Shown here: piece after piece, positions 40,936 to 48,600 of the stretch
Numbering within the stretch: the stretch's first letter is position 1
Layout of the letters: every line of letters starts with the position of its first letter
Virus record (IMG/VR): IMGVR_UViG_3300011126_000153
Span: 1 to 52,934 of that record
Reading direction: 5' to 3' (one strand)
Source: a virus
Length of the DNA: 52,934 nt
Notes under the pieces: model-generated
Seen by the model: only the letters and a program-made list of their open reading frames with translations
The model's database searches: none
Told to the model about the DNA's origin: nothing
Translations under genes and position numbers: made by a program

Positions 40936-40946
40936 AGTGAACAAAG

Positions 40947-41261
40947 TTATCCTAACTCTAGTGCAGCCATAACATCATCCTCACCCCAGCCAAGAGTTTT
41001 TGCATAATCTTCTATTGTTAACCCAATTATAGGAAGCTCTGTATCTGGCATTATTGCTGGTGTAAAGCCGTAATCTTCATGATTGCTATATTGCAGAGTA
41101 ACATGATCAATATAACTAGAAACTATTTGGTTTAATCCTTTGATATCATGTTTATTAAGAAGATCTATAATAACAGGACATAAATCATTAATTCGTGCTT
41201 CTAATTCAGGGAAGTCATATATAGTATCTTCTTGTGAATCTTCTTGGGCGTCTTTTTCCAT
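40947..41261 (-). CDS. Acidic hypothetical protein
   Basis: 104 residues, strongly acidic (MEKDAQEDSQEDTIYDFPEL). A helical middle (CPVIIDLLNKHDIKGLNQIV) and a C-terminal IEDYAKTLGWGEDDVMAALEL follow. No family is recognised. It stands alone on the reverse strand between the structured RNA and forward genes. An AT-rich inverted repeat lies in its upstream region. Confidence 0.5.
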   Translation of the reverse strand: MEKDAQEDSQEDTIYDFPELEARINDLCPVIIDLLNKHDIKGLNQIVSSYIDHVTLQYSNHEDYGFTPAIMPDTELPIIGLTIEDYAKTLGWGEDDVMAALELG

Positions 41262-41562
41262 TTTTTTTCCTTAAATATAATTAATATAATGCGTAAATAT
41301 TAAATATTATTCGCATAATTGTATTATAATATAAAATTATATAAATAGCAACGTGTTAGTATTACCAGTGTAACTAGCGGAATTTATTTTTTTCAATCCC
41401 TTTGTCTATATAGGTTTGAGAGGTGTTTAGAAAATCGTTTAATACTATATAACTTCTAATAAGTTAGATAGCAACCTAATCAAGGTTTAGCATAAATTTC
41501 TCACGTCTTTAATAGGTATGATAAAATAAATTACAAGCAAATCAATTAAACGGAGAGCTGTA
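41262..41562. promoter_or_regulatory. Intergenic region of 301 bases between divergent genes
   Basis: Near 41291-41318 an imperfect inverted repeat has ends ATGCG and CGCAT around an AT-only core, close to the reverse gene start; it may be an operator. At 41519-41527 TG-A-TAAAAT is an extended -10 element for the 41563 gene, with a good CGGAGAG ribosome site downstream. The rest shows no gene. Confidence 0.5.
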
Positions 41563-42066
41563 ATGACTAAAGGATTTTTAACAGACTATAACAATCGTAT
41601 ATTTTCTCATATTAAAACTACGGATATAGCCAAAAATAAACAAGGATCTCCTTTGGATAACCACTCATTAAGAGATAAGCAAGAAGAGCTTATCAAAGAA
41701 CAAGAGGTATCTATAAGAGAAAGACAACAGAATATAAATCTAGCAACAGTCGAACAAAATAACTTAATGAGAGAGAGAGAAGAGTCTATCAAGGCTCAAG
41801 AAGAGGCTCTTGAGATTAGACAGCAGAATATAATCCGCATAGCATCTGAGTGTGATTTGGAAAGGGAGGCTTTGGTATTATTGGTGATTGAACAAGCTCA
41901 AGAAAGAGATTGGTTAAATGAAGTTAAGAGATTACAGGAAGAAGAAAGAGAGCGATTAGCTATAGTAATAAATGAAGAAGAAGCTAATCTTTATAATATA
42001 GCTTTAGAACCTAATATAGAAAACGATTATGTAGTACCTGTCTTAGGAGAGGATAATGAATTTTAG
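41563..42066 (+). CDS. Long coiled-coil protein
   Basis: 167 residues. Residues 40-135 are an uninterrupted Glu/Gln/Arg-rich coiled coil in which a 28-30-residue unit is repeated (QEVSIRERQQNINLATVEQN, then QEEALEIRQQNIIRIASECD). No membrane segment or signal peptide. It has its own extended -10 promoter. It resembles neither fibre nor tape-measure proteins. A scaffold or host-interaction role is possible but unproven. Confidence 0.6.
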   Translation: MTKGFLTDYNNRIFSHIKTTDIAKNKQGSPLDNHSLRDKQEELIKEQEVSIRERQQNINLATVEQNNLMREREESIKAQEEALEIRQQNIIRIASECDLEREALVLLVIEQAQERDWLNEVKRLQEEERERLAIVINEEEANLYNIALEPNIENDYVVPVLGEDNEF

Positions 42067-42091
42067 ATTTATCTAGAAAATCGAAAAAACG

Positions 42092-42100
42092 TGATAAAAT
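42092..42100 (+). promoter_or_regulatory. Extended -10 promoter of the outer-membrane protein gene
   Basis: TG-A-TAAAAT (TG at 42092, -10 at 42095-42100) lies 35 bases before the ATG at 42135. The upstream gene ends at 42066, so this gives the barrel gene an independent promoter. Lysogenic-conversion or moron genes often have their own promoter. Confidence 0.55.
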
Positions 42101-42134
42101 ATAGAATTACATTAAAAAGAATAGGTTAAAGACT

Positions 42135-42854
42135 ATGGTTAACAATAAATTCGTTGCTTTTGTTACATTAAGCTTATTGATAGCAATTAATTATGCATCA
42201 ATATCATGCGCAGAACCTAAGCAAAACCAATATTATATAAAGATGGTAAATACACTCTCTAATATATCGGGTATTAAAGCAAATGAGCCTGATTTAAATT
42301 TCAAATTAACGCAGGGGTCAAAGCTGTCTCCATCTATTGGTTTGGGTTTTGGTTATTATATTAATGATAGATTTAGAGTTGATACTATATTTGAGTTAGC
42401 AAGATTTAATTTCGACAAAGAATCCTCCGGCTTCGAATGTAATAACGGAATTTCTACATCAGTAGGGACTAAATCCATGCAACGTAAGAGTAGCAGTAAA
42501 TCTATAATGTTCAATGGTTATGCAGATCTAGCAGAGAGGAACGGACATAAAATATTTATAGGTGCAGGTGTCGGAGCTATAAGAATATCAGAGAAAATAA
42601 CTCATACTTTGTCAGGAACTACTTTATCACCTCTTGGCGCTCATACCTTTCCTTTGCTAACTGAAAATAATACTAACAAAGTGAGAAACAAGTTAGCTTA
42701 TTCATTGATGTTAGGTAGTAGCTTTAAGGTGTATCCTCAAATAAATATTGAGCTAATGTATAGTTGGAAAAATCTAGGTAAAGTTAAATGCTCGAATTTT
42801 AATAGCCAATATAAAGGTCATCATTTTTCTATTGGATCACGCTTTGATATTTAA
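42135..42854 (+). CDS. Secreted outer-membrane beta-barrel, rickettsial surface-antigen-like
   Basis: 239 residues. A signal peptide (KFVAFVTLSLLIAINYASIS, cleavage likely after SCA) is followed by alternating beta strands: LSPSIGLGFGYYINDRFRVD, SIMFNGYADLAERNGHKIFI, AYSLMLGSSFKVYPQINIEL, and a final HHFSIGSRFDI whose last residues suit barrel assembly. The GLGFGYY.(N/D).RVD pattern resembles small surface proteins of Rickettsiales. It could alter the infected host surface or block superinfection. It lies just before terL. Confidence 0.75.
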   Translation: MVNNKFVAFVTLSLLIAINYASISCAEPKQNQYYIKMVNTLSNISGIKANEPDLNFKLTQGSKLSPSIGLGFGYYINDRFRVDTIFELARFNFDKESSGFECNNGISTSVGTKSMQRKSSSKSIMFNGYADLAERNGHKIFIGAGVGAIRISEKITHTLSGTTLSPLGAHTFPLLTENNTNKVRNKLAYSLMLGSSFKVYPQINIELMYSWKNLGKVKCSNFNSQYKGHHFSIGSRFDI

Positions 42855-42869
42855 CTAGTAGTTAAGGGA

Positions 42870-44492
42870 ATGACTAACAATACCAATAAAAAGTTATCTG
42901 ATCTTGAAGTAGATACATTAGAAAGTCATGCAAATGCATTGATGGCGGAGATATCGTTATATGAGTTCTTAAAGCAGGCATGGCCTAATATAGTAGGTGA
43001 TCAGGAATTTATTGGAGGGAAGCACATAGAGGTGATTTGTGAGCATTTAGAGCTTGTAGCTAGCCGCAAGATAAAAAAATTACTTATTAATCTCCCTCCT
43101 AGATTCTCTAAATCAACATTGATTTCTGTAGCCTTTCCCGCTTGGGTTTGGTTACGTAATCCTTCTGAGAGATTTTTATGCTCTAGTTACGCTTTGCAAT
43201 TAGCTCATCGTGATTCTAGGTTTTGTCGTACTCTTATGCAGTCTCCATGGTATAAGAAACACTGGAAAGCTCGTTTTTCATTATTAAAAGATCAGAATAC
43301 CAAGGGAAGATTTGATAATACACATAGGGGGTCTCGTATAGCTACTTCTTCCAAGAGTGCAGCCACTGGAGAGGGTGGCTCTATTTTGATAAGTGATGAT
43401 GCTAATAATATCAAAGATGGACAATCGAAGGTAGATAGAGAGGGGCGAATAAATTGGTGGTCGCAGGTTTGGTCTACTAGATTAAATAACAAGAAAAATG
43501 ACTGCATGATTGTTGTTCAACAAAGATCACATGAACGAGATATCTCGGGCTATATTATGGATAATGATGTAAGTGATTCTTGGGTTAAATTAATTATGCC
43601 TATGGAGTTTGAGCTAAATAGAAAGGCTAAAACAGTAGTATTGCCATCTACCAACGGTAAAGTATGGGAGGATTGGAGAACAGAAGAAGGAGAACTACTT
43701 TGTCCAGAGCGTTTTGGTGCTAAAGAAGTTGAGCAAACAAAAGAGGATTTAGGCAGTTATGGTTATGCAGGACAATATCAACAACGTCCTTCACCAGCAA
43801 AAGGCTGTATAATTCAGAAGGAATGGTTTAGATGGTGGAAAGATTCAACTCCTCCACAAATTGATTTTGTTGTTCAGAGTTGGGATACAGCTCTTACTAC
43901 AAAGAAAATTACACAGGAAGCTGGGGGTGGAATAACATCTTATTCGGCCTGTACTACATGGGGAGTATTCAATGATGAGAATAATATACCTAACGTTATT
44001 TTATTATCTATGTGGAGAGGAAGGGAGGAATATCCGGAGGTTAGAGAAAGAACTAAACGTTTATACTTTGATTATAGGGATACGGGAAAAGAAAGAGAAC
44101 CTAGATTTAAAGGTAAAAATGTAGATATGTGCCTTATTGAATCTAAGGCCTCAGGATCTCCTTTAATTCAAGATTTAATATTAGCGGGAGTTCAAGCTAT
44201 GCCTTTTGATCCTAAAAAACATGGTGATAAAGAGGGAAGGGTGCGTTTAATTACTCCTTTAATAGAAGGTGGTAGGGTGTGGCTTCCTGCTAGAGCGCCT
44301 AAATTCACTGCTTTATTACCATTTGCAGATGAGTTTTTAGAGGCAGTCTCTGGTTTTCCTAACGCTGAGTCTAAAGATATAGTAGATACTATGTCTCAAG
44401 CTTTCCTGAAATTAAAATACGGTTATTTTATCTCAAGTCCAAAGGACGAAAGGCATTCACAACCTTATGTAAAAGAGGTGAATCTCTACTAA
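42870..44492 (+). CDS. terL: Terminase large subunit
   Basis: 540 residues. The Walker A-type motif is LPPRFSKST (75-83), Walker B is ILISDD (172-177), and a coupling segment MIVVQQRSHERD (213-224) follows. GSYGYAGQYQQRPSPAKG (295-312) marks the junction to the nuclease domain. The nuclease has SWDTA (Asp339), LIESKASG and SKDIVDTMSQAF, giving acidic metal ligands as in RNase H-like terminase nucleases. It cuts and pumps DNA into the head at the portal. Confidence 0.93.
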   Translation: MTNNTNKKLSDLEVDTLESHANALMAEISLYEFLKQAWPNIVGDQEFIGGKHIEVICEHLELVASRKIKKLLINLPPRFSKSTLISVAFPAWVWLRNPSERFLCSSYALQLAHRDSRFCRTLMQSPWYKKHWKARFSLLKDQNTKGRFDNTHRGSRIATSSKSAATGEGGSILISDDANNIKDGQSKVDREGRINWWSQVWSTRLNNKKNDCMIVVQQRSHERDISGYIMDNDVSDSWVKLIMPMEFELNRKAKTVVLPSTNGKVWEDWRTEEGELLCPERFGAKEVEQTKEDLGSYGYAGQYQQRPSPAKGCIIQKEWFRWWKDSTPPQIDFVVQSWDTALTTKKITQEAGGGITSYSACTTWGVFNDENNIPNVILLSMWRGREEYPEVRERTKRLYFDYRDTGKEREPRFKGKNVDMCLIESKASGSPLIQDLILAGVQAMPFDPKKHGDKEGRVRLITPLIEGGRVWLPARAPKFTALLPFADEFLEAVSGFPNAESKDIVDTMSQAFLKLKYGYFISSPKDERHSQPYVKEVNLY

Positions 44493-44541
44493 TATACTTG
44501 AAAAACAACTGGTTAAAGGAGTTTTTTAACAACAATAAAAT

Positions 44542-44883
44542 CTAATAAGAAAAATTATTCGCAATAAATTCATTCAATAATCTGTCAACTTCTTCAGCGG
44601 AAGTTTTTGTCTTACTATCAATACTCAAGAGTGGCATTTTATTATCCATGAATACTTTGTCTATATCAGTAGCTTTTGATGCACTCGTTACAAGGAAAAC
44701 AACATGAATTTTCTTATCTATATTACTTTCTCTTGGTAGTTGAAAAAGACTACCTCCCTGTTCGCGATGTTCACAAATTATTATTTCGGGAAATACAAGA
44801 ATATGTTCATCATCTTGAGCTATAACACTGTGTTTTCCTAGCTTTTTTATAGTTTGAAGAAATTTCTCAAGAATCTTAGACAT
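44542..44883 (-). CDS. Hypothetical reverse-strand protein beside terL
   Basis: 113 residues from the ATG at 44883 (MSKILEKFLQTIKK). Layout alpha-beta: SVIAQDDEHILVFPEIIICE, then KKIHVVFLVTSASKATDIDK, then SAEEVDRLLNEF. The second half is faintly like EIIA proteins of the PTS family, but the active His cannot be confirmed. It interrupts the forward packaging cluster, so it is probably an inserted accessory gene with its own promoter. Confidence 0.45.
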   Translation of the reverse strand: MSKILEKFLQTIKKLGKHSVIAQDDEHILVFPEIIICEHREQGGSLFQLPRESNIDKKIHVVFLVTSASKATDIDKVFMDNKMPLLSIDSKTKTSAEEVDRLLNEFIANNFSY

Positions 44884-44934
44884 ATGATACAATCTTATTA
44901 ATATGAAATATATATACTACAAATAATAGATATC

Positions 44935-44980
44935 TACCAGCTAATATTGAAGTTTTGATACGCATAAATATTAGCTGGTA
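44935..44980. repeat. 14-base perfect inverted repeat upstream of the portal gene
   Basis: The arms TACCAGCTAATATT (44935-44948) and AATATTAGCTGGTA (44967-44980) enclose 18 bases. It lies 35 bases before the portal ATG and 51 bases before the divergent gene. It could be an RNA hairpin in the leader, an operator, or the packaging (pac/cos-adjacent) site. No T-run follows. Confidence 0.8.
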
Positions 44981-45015
44981 TTCGCTCAATAAAAACATGA
45001 GATGATTCATAATAT

Positions 45016-47664
45016 ATGAAAACCGCAGATGATGATATCAGAAAGATAGAGGAGTTGGAGGACGGCTCTAGTGTATATGAGGTTGGATCAGCTCCAATCC
45101 CAGAAAAGGAAGATAAAAACGATTCTTTTTACGCTAATTTAGCTATAGATTTTTCCGAAGAAGCTAGAAAAAAACTTTCTAGTTCATTACTTGATTCTAT
45201 TGACCAAGATATCGAGGCCAGGCAGAGTTGGCTTGACGATGTTGAAAAGGCAAAACAATATCTTGGCTTTTCATTAGAAGACGTTAATAACGCTCCTTTT
45301 TCTCAGGCAACTAGAACATTTGACACGACTCTTTCGACTGCCTTGATACGCTTCTACGCAACCGCTAGATCCGAGCTATTACCACAGTCGGGACCAGCTG
45401 GATTCAGAATTAATGGATTAAGTGATGAAGAGGTGGAAAGGAAAGGTGAGCTAACTCGAGATTGGTTGAATTATTATTTAACGGTTAAAGATGCAGCTTA
45501 CTATTCAGATTACGAGAAATTCTTACTTCATTTAGGCTTCTATGGGAGTGGTTTTAAAAAGGTATACTACGACAAGTTGCTAAAGAGACCTTTGAGTCGC
45601 TTTATAATGCCAGAAGATTTTGTGATAGATGCTGATTGCAATACTATCCTAGAATCAAATAGGCTAACTCATATTCTACATCTTTCTAAAAGGGAGATTA
45701 TTCTAAATCAACAAAACGATATTTATAGAGATGTTGAGTTGCCTTATCTAAAGGGCGTGGAAGAAATGGAGGAGATTGATTCTGTCGCTATTCCTAAAAA
45801 GAAAGACGATGTTGATATCAGTGTATATGAAAAACGCTCTTTATTTTCAATATATGAAGTTCATACATATCTAAATTTAAAAGAATTTACAGAAGATAGG
45901 GACGACGCCGAGACGGAAAGTACCGTGCCTTTGCCATATATAGTAACAATTGACAAAACGTCTAAAGAAATACTCTCAATTCGAAAAAACTGGGAAGAAG
46001 ACGACGAAGATCAAAAAAGAGAAGAGTATTTTGTTCAATATACTTATTTACCTGGATTTAATATTTATGGGTTAGGGCTTGCTCAGCTTATAGGCTCAAA
46101 TGCTATTACCTTAACTACCATATTACGTCAATCAATAGATGCTGGTAAGTTCAAAAACTTCCCCGGCGGGATTAGGGCGAAAACATTTAAACAACAAGAT
46201 CCTAGTTTAATTGCTTCACCAGGGCAGTTTATAGAAGTAGACACAGGGGGTATACCTCTTGCTGAAGCCTTTATGCCTTTTCCTTATTCTGGAGCTGATG
46301 GAACTCTTCGTGAACTCATGATGGGGGTTGCAGATCAAACTAGAGAGTTAGCCTCTACTAGTGAAATGGGGATGCTTGACTCTAAAGAAGATATCCCAAC
46401 TGGTACTACTATAGCACTCTTGGAGGAAAAAAATAAGATTCAATCGGCAGTTTTACGTTCTATTCATGTTTCTTTCACTAGAGAATTGCAGCTAATAGAC
46501 AAGATTTTCAGAAAAACTCTAGATGAGGAGGAGTTCAGTTTAGGAGAAAATAGAAATACTATCACTTCTGATGATTTTATTGAAGAAGTAGTAGTCATTC
46601 CAATCTCTGATCCGTCGGTTAATTCTTCAGTTCAAAAGATGATGAAAGCTGATTCGGCTCTTAGAACTTCGATGCAAGCACCTGAACTTCACAACTTAAG
46701 GGAAGTGTTTAAATTAAATTATGAAGCACAAGGTTTAGCCCCTGAAGAGATTGATAAAATCTTGATACCAGATCCTGAAGAAGAAGAAATACTTCCGCTA
46801 GATCCTGTCAGTGAGAATATTAACATAATGAGAAATGAGCCTGTAAAGGCTGCTGTTTGGCAAGATCATCCGGCTCACATGTTAGTACATGGACTATTTG
46901 CGCAAGAAAACCCCGAGTTCCAAGCTGAAATCATGGCACATATTAATGAGCATAAGGCTTTAGAATATTTAATTAAAGCACAGCAGTTAATGGGTATGGA
47001 ACTACCACCGCTTGAACAAATATCAGACCCAGAAGTTCAAAACACTATTGCTCTGGCTATCGCAGAAGCTTTAGAAGATACGCAATCTGATGCACCAGAA
47101 CAACAGGAGCAAATCGATCCGAATGCATTGCTAATGGCGGATATTCAGCAGAAACAAGCTGAAATAGAAGCTAAAGAAAGAATGGCAACGCAGAAAACAG
47201 AAGCGGATATCTTTAGGGCGCAATTAGATTTCGAAAAAGAGAAGGTTAAGATTGCATCTGCGGAAGATATTACAAATCAAAAAGCGGAATCTGAAGCTAT
47301 TAAGACCGAATTAGATTTCGAAAAAGAAAGAGCTAAAATTGAATCTATGGAAGGTATAGCGAGTCAAAAAACTGAAGCCGACATCTTTAATTCTCAATTA
47401 GATTTTGAAAGAGAAAAAGCCAAAATTGAATCTGATAGAGAGCTAGCGGTACAACGTGCGGAATTAGATAAGTTTAAGACCGAATTAGATTTTGAAAAAG
47501 AGCAGGCTAAGATTGAATCTACAGAAGGTTTAGCTGCTCAAAGAACAGAAGTAGATAAGTACAAGACTGAATTAGATTTCGAAAAAGAGAGAGCTAAGAT
47601 CGCGTCTACAGAAGGTATTGCACAACTAAAATCACAAACTGAATTAACAAAACAAGGATTATAA
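45016..47664 (+). CDS. Portal protein with C-terminal helical repeats
   Basis: 882 residues. Residues about 1-600 follow podovirus portal layout: an N-terminal acidic region, AFSQATRTFDTTLSTALIRF-like head-to-tail segment near 95-115, YLPGFNIYGLGLAQLIGSNA near 345-365, and a stem segment with SEMGMLDSKEDIPTGTTIAL. The last 165 residues consist of five 29-residue coiled-coil repeats (LDFEKERAKIES-type), probably the barrel that reaches into the head. It forms the dodecameric DNA gate that binds TerL. Confidence 0.85.
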   Translation: MKTADDDIRKIEELEDGSSVYEVGSAPIPEKEDKNDSFYANLAIDFSEEARKKLSSSLLDSIDQDIEARQSWLDDVEKAKQYLGFSLEDVNNAPFSQATRTFDTTLSTALIRFYATARSELLPQSGPAGFRINGLSDEEVERKGELTRDWLNYYLTVKDAAYYSDYEKFLLHLGFYGSGFKKVYYDKLLKRPLSRFIMPEDFVIDADCNTILESNRLTHILHLSKREIILNQQNDIYRDVELPYLKGVEEMEEIDSVAIPKKKDDVDISVYEKRSLFSIYEVHTYLNLKEFTEDRDDAETESTVPLPYIVTIDKTSKEILSIRKNWEEDDEDQKREEYFVQYTYLPGFNIYGLGLAQLIGSNAITLTTILRQSIDAGKFKNFPGGIRAKTFKQQDPSLIASPGQFIEVDTGGIPLAEAFMPFPYSGADGTLRELMMGVADQTRELASTSEMGMLDSKEDIPTGTTIALLEEKNKIQSAVLRSIHVSFTRELQLIDKIFRKTLDEEEFSLGENRNTITSDDFIEEVVVIPISDPSVNSSVQKMMKADSALRTSMQAPELHNLREVFKLNYEAQGLAPEEIDKILIPDPEEEEILPLDPVSENINIMRNEPVKAAVWQDHPAHMLVHGLFAQENPEFQAEIMAHINEHKALEYLIKAQQLMGMELPPLEQISDPEVQNTIALAIAEALEDTQSDAPEQQEQIDPNALLMADIQQKQAEIEAKERMATQKTEADIFRAQLDFEKEKVKIASAEDITNQKAESEAIKTELDFEKERAKIESMEGIASQKTEADIFNSQLDFEREKAKIESDRELAVQRAELDKFKTELDFEKEQAKIESTEGLAAQRTEVDKYKTELDFEKERAKIASTEGIAQLKSQTELTKQGL
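47221..47610 (+). repeat. 87-base coding repeat in the portal C-terminus
   Basis: AATTAGATTT copies recur at exactly 87-base steps (about 47221, 47308, 47395, 47482, 47569), each starting an LDFE(K/R)E(K/R/Q)-(V/A)-KI unit. Five units are recognisable. The exact spacing and DNA similarity show tandem duplication, so the barrel length can differ between relatives. Confidence 0.85.
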
Positions 47665-47667
47665 ATT

Positions 47668-47973
47668 ATGGATTTTAATAAAAACATGAGAGCTGGTTAC
47701 CAAGGCACAAAAGACTCAATGCGAGAGTTAGCCGATAGATTAACTAATAACCAAGGCATGGTAGACAATGTATACGAAACAAAGTCATCTGCCAATAAAA
47801 GCAGAATGAAACCTTATATGAAAGGCGGCGCTGTTAAAAAAGAAGGTTACATGAAAGGTGGCGCTGTTAAAAAGTTTGCTATGGGAGGAGTTGCTAAGAT
47901 TAGACATGGCGAAGCGACTGCCGATGGCACTCCAAAAGGGGGCAAAAAGAAATCACTAAAAGATATATTGTAA
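47668..47973 (+). CDS. Small basic Gly-rich protein
   Basis: 101 residues. It contains a duplicated YMKGGAVKK unit and FAMGGVAKIRHGEATADG, then a basic GGKKKSLKDIL end. Short proteins with such GGAVKK motifs are found after portal genes in many podovirus-like genomes. It starts three bases after the portal stop. Likely a minor head or DNA-contact protein. Confidence 0.6.
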   Translation: MDFNKNMRAGYQGTKDSMRELADRLTNNQGMVDNVYETKSSANKSRMKPYMKGGAVKKEGYMKGGAVKKFAMGGVAKIRHGEATADGTPKGGKKKSLKDIL

Positions 47974-48156
47974 ATGCTACATGAGAGATTAAAGAAAAAC
48001 TTTAATGACGCAAAACAAGAATTAGAAAGCTACATGCTGAAAGGCAATATTCAAGATTTTGCGTCTTATAGATATCTAGCGGGTCATATTAAAGGCCTTC
48101 AGGATGCTATTGATATATACAACGAAACATTTAAAAAGAGGAATGAAGATGAGTAA
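47974..48156 (+). CDS. Small helical protein after the portal gene
   Basis: 60 residues, helical (LKKNFNDAKQELESYMLKGN, YLAGHIKGLQDAIDIYNETF). Small proteins of the form L...Y.Y..G.I.GL..A commonly lie at this position in related phages. It starts immediately after the previous stop and overlaps the next start by eight bases. Role unknown. Confidence 0.6.
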   Translation: MLHERLKKNFNDAKQELESYMLKGNIQDFASYRYLAGHIKGLQDAIDIYNETFKKRNEDE

Positions 48157-48583
48157 TAAAGTAGGAGAATTAACAGATCAAGGAATAGACTTTGAAAATT
48201 ATAATCTAGATGAGGAAATAGCTAAATATCAAGGGGATGAGCCTCAAGGTTGGCAAGTATTGATTAGAGTATATGTTCCGCCAAAAGATATGAAATATGC
48301 TAATAGTTCACTAATTATGACTAGTGAAATATCAGGCGAAATTGACTCAAAAAATAAGATTAGTAATTTCGTAGGCTTAGTAGTGAAGATGTCAAAGAGT
48401 GCTTATCAGGATGAGCGTTATAATCTAACGGGACCTTATTGCAAGGTTGGTGATTGGGTAATGTTCCCAAGAGCGCACGGACATACTTATTCATATAAAG
48501 GCCAAACTACAATCACACTTAATGATGATGCGATTCTTAAGGTTGTAAATGACCCAAGGGATGTTACTAGACTTTCAGTTTAA
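48149..48583 (+). CDS. GroES-like co-chaperonin
   Basis: 144 residues from the ATG at 48149 (MSNKVGEL), which has a GAGGAA site; upstream ATGs in the frame lack one. GWQVLIRVYVPP, then a flexible loop with SSLIMTSEISGEID, then FVGLVVKMSKSAY and CKVGDWVMFPRAHGHTYSYK follow the Cpn10 barrel pattern (L.P...RV.V.., mobile loop, G.VV..G, V..GD.V.F). The mobile loop would bind host GroEL to help capsid folding. Known phages carry such proteins near head genes. Confidence 0.75.
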   Translation: MSNKVGELTDQGIDFENYNLDEEIAKYQGDEPQGWQVLIRVYVPPKDMKYANSSLIMTSEISGEIDSKNKISNFVGLVVKMSKSAYQDERYNLTGPYCKVGDWVMFPRAHGHTYSYKGQTTITLNDDAILKVVNDPRDVTRLSV

Positions 48584-48600
48584 ATAAATTGGTAAAATAA

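Larger units (their letters stand above)
40380..40936 (+). ncRNA. Candidate large structured RNA, about 550 bases
   Basis: No convincing gene lies here, yet perfect helices are dense. (1) CCAAAATTAG/CTAATTTTGG (40404-40413, 40454-40463) closes a three-way junction with hairpins AAGT-GAC-ACTT (40422-40432) and CATAAT-CAAC-ATTATG (40435-40450). (2) A 12-13-pair hairpin at 40513-40544 contains a G-U pair. (3) AGCGAAAGC/GCTTTCGCT (40566-40601). (4) TTTAGCGGG/CCCGCTAAA (40707-40754), with an inner ATCA-AAAA-TGAT. (5) GGCAATG/CATTGCC (40817-40846). (6) A 12-base hairpin at 40873-40906. Loops 3 and 5 share the motif GGAAA(A)CTACTAT. The forward strand is favoured because of the G-U pair. Confidence 0.6.

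Noticed and set aside
44542-44883. PTS EIIA assignment
   Set aside because: Only a faint pattern in the second half; the active histidine context cannot be confirmed.
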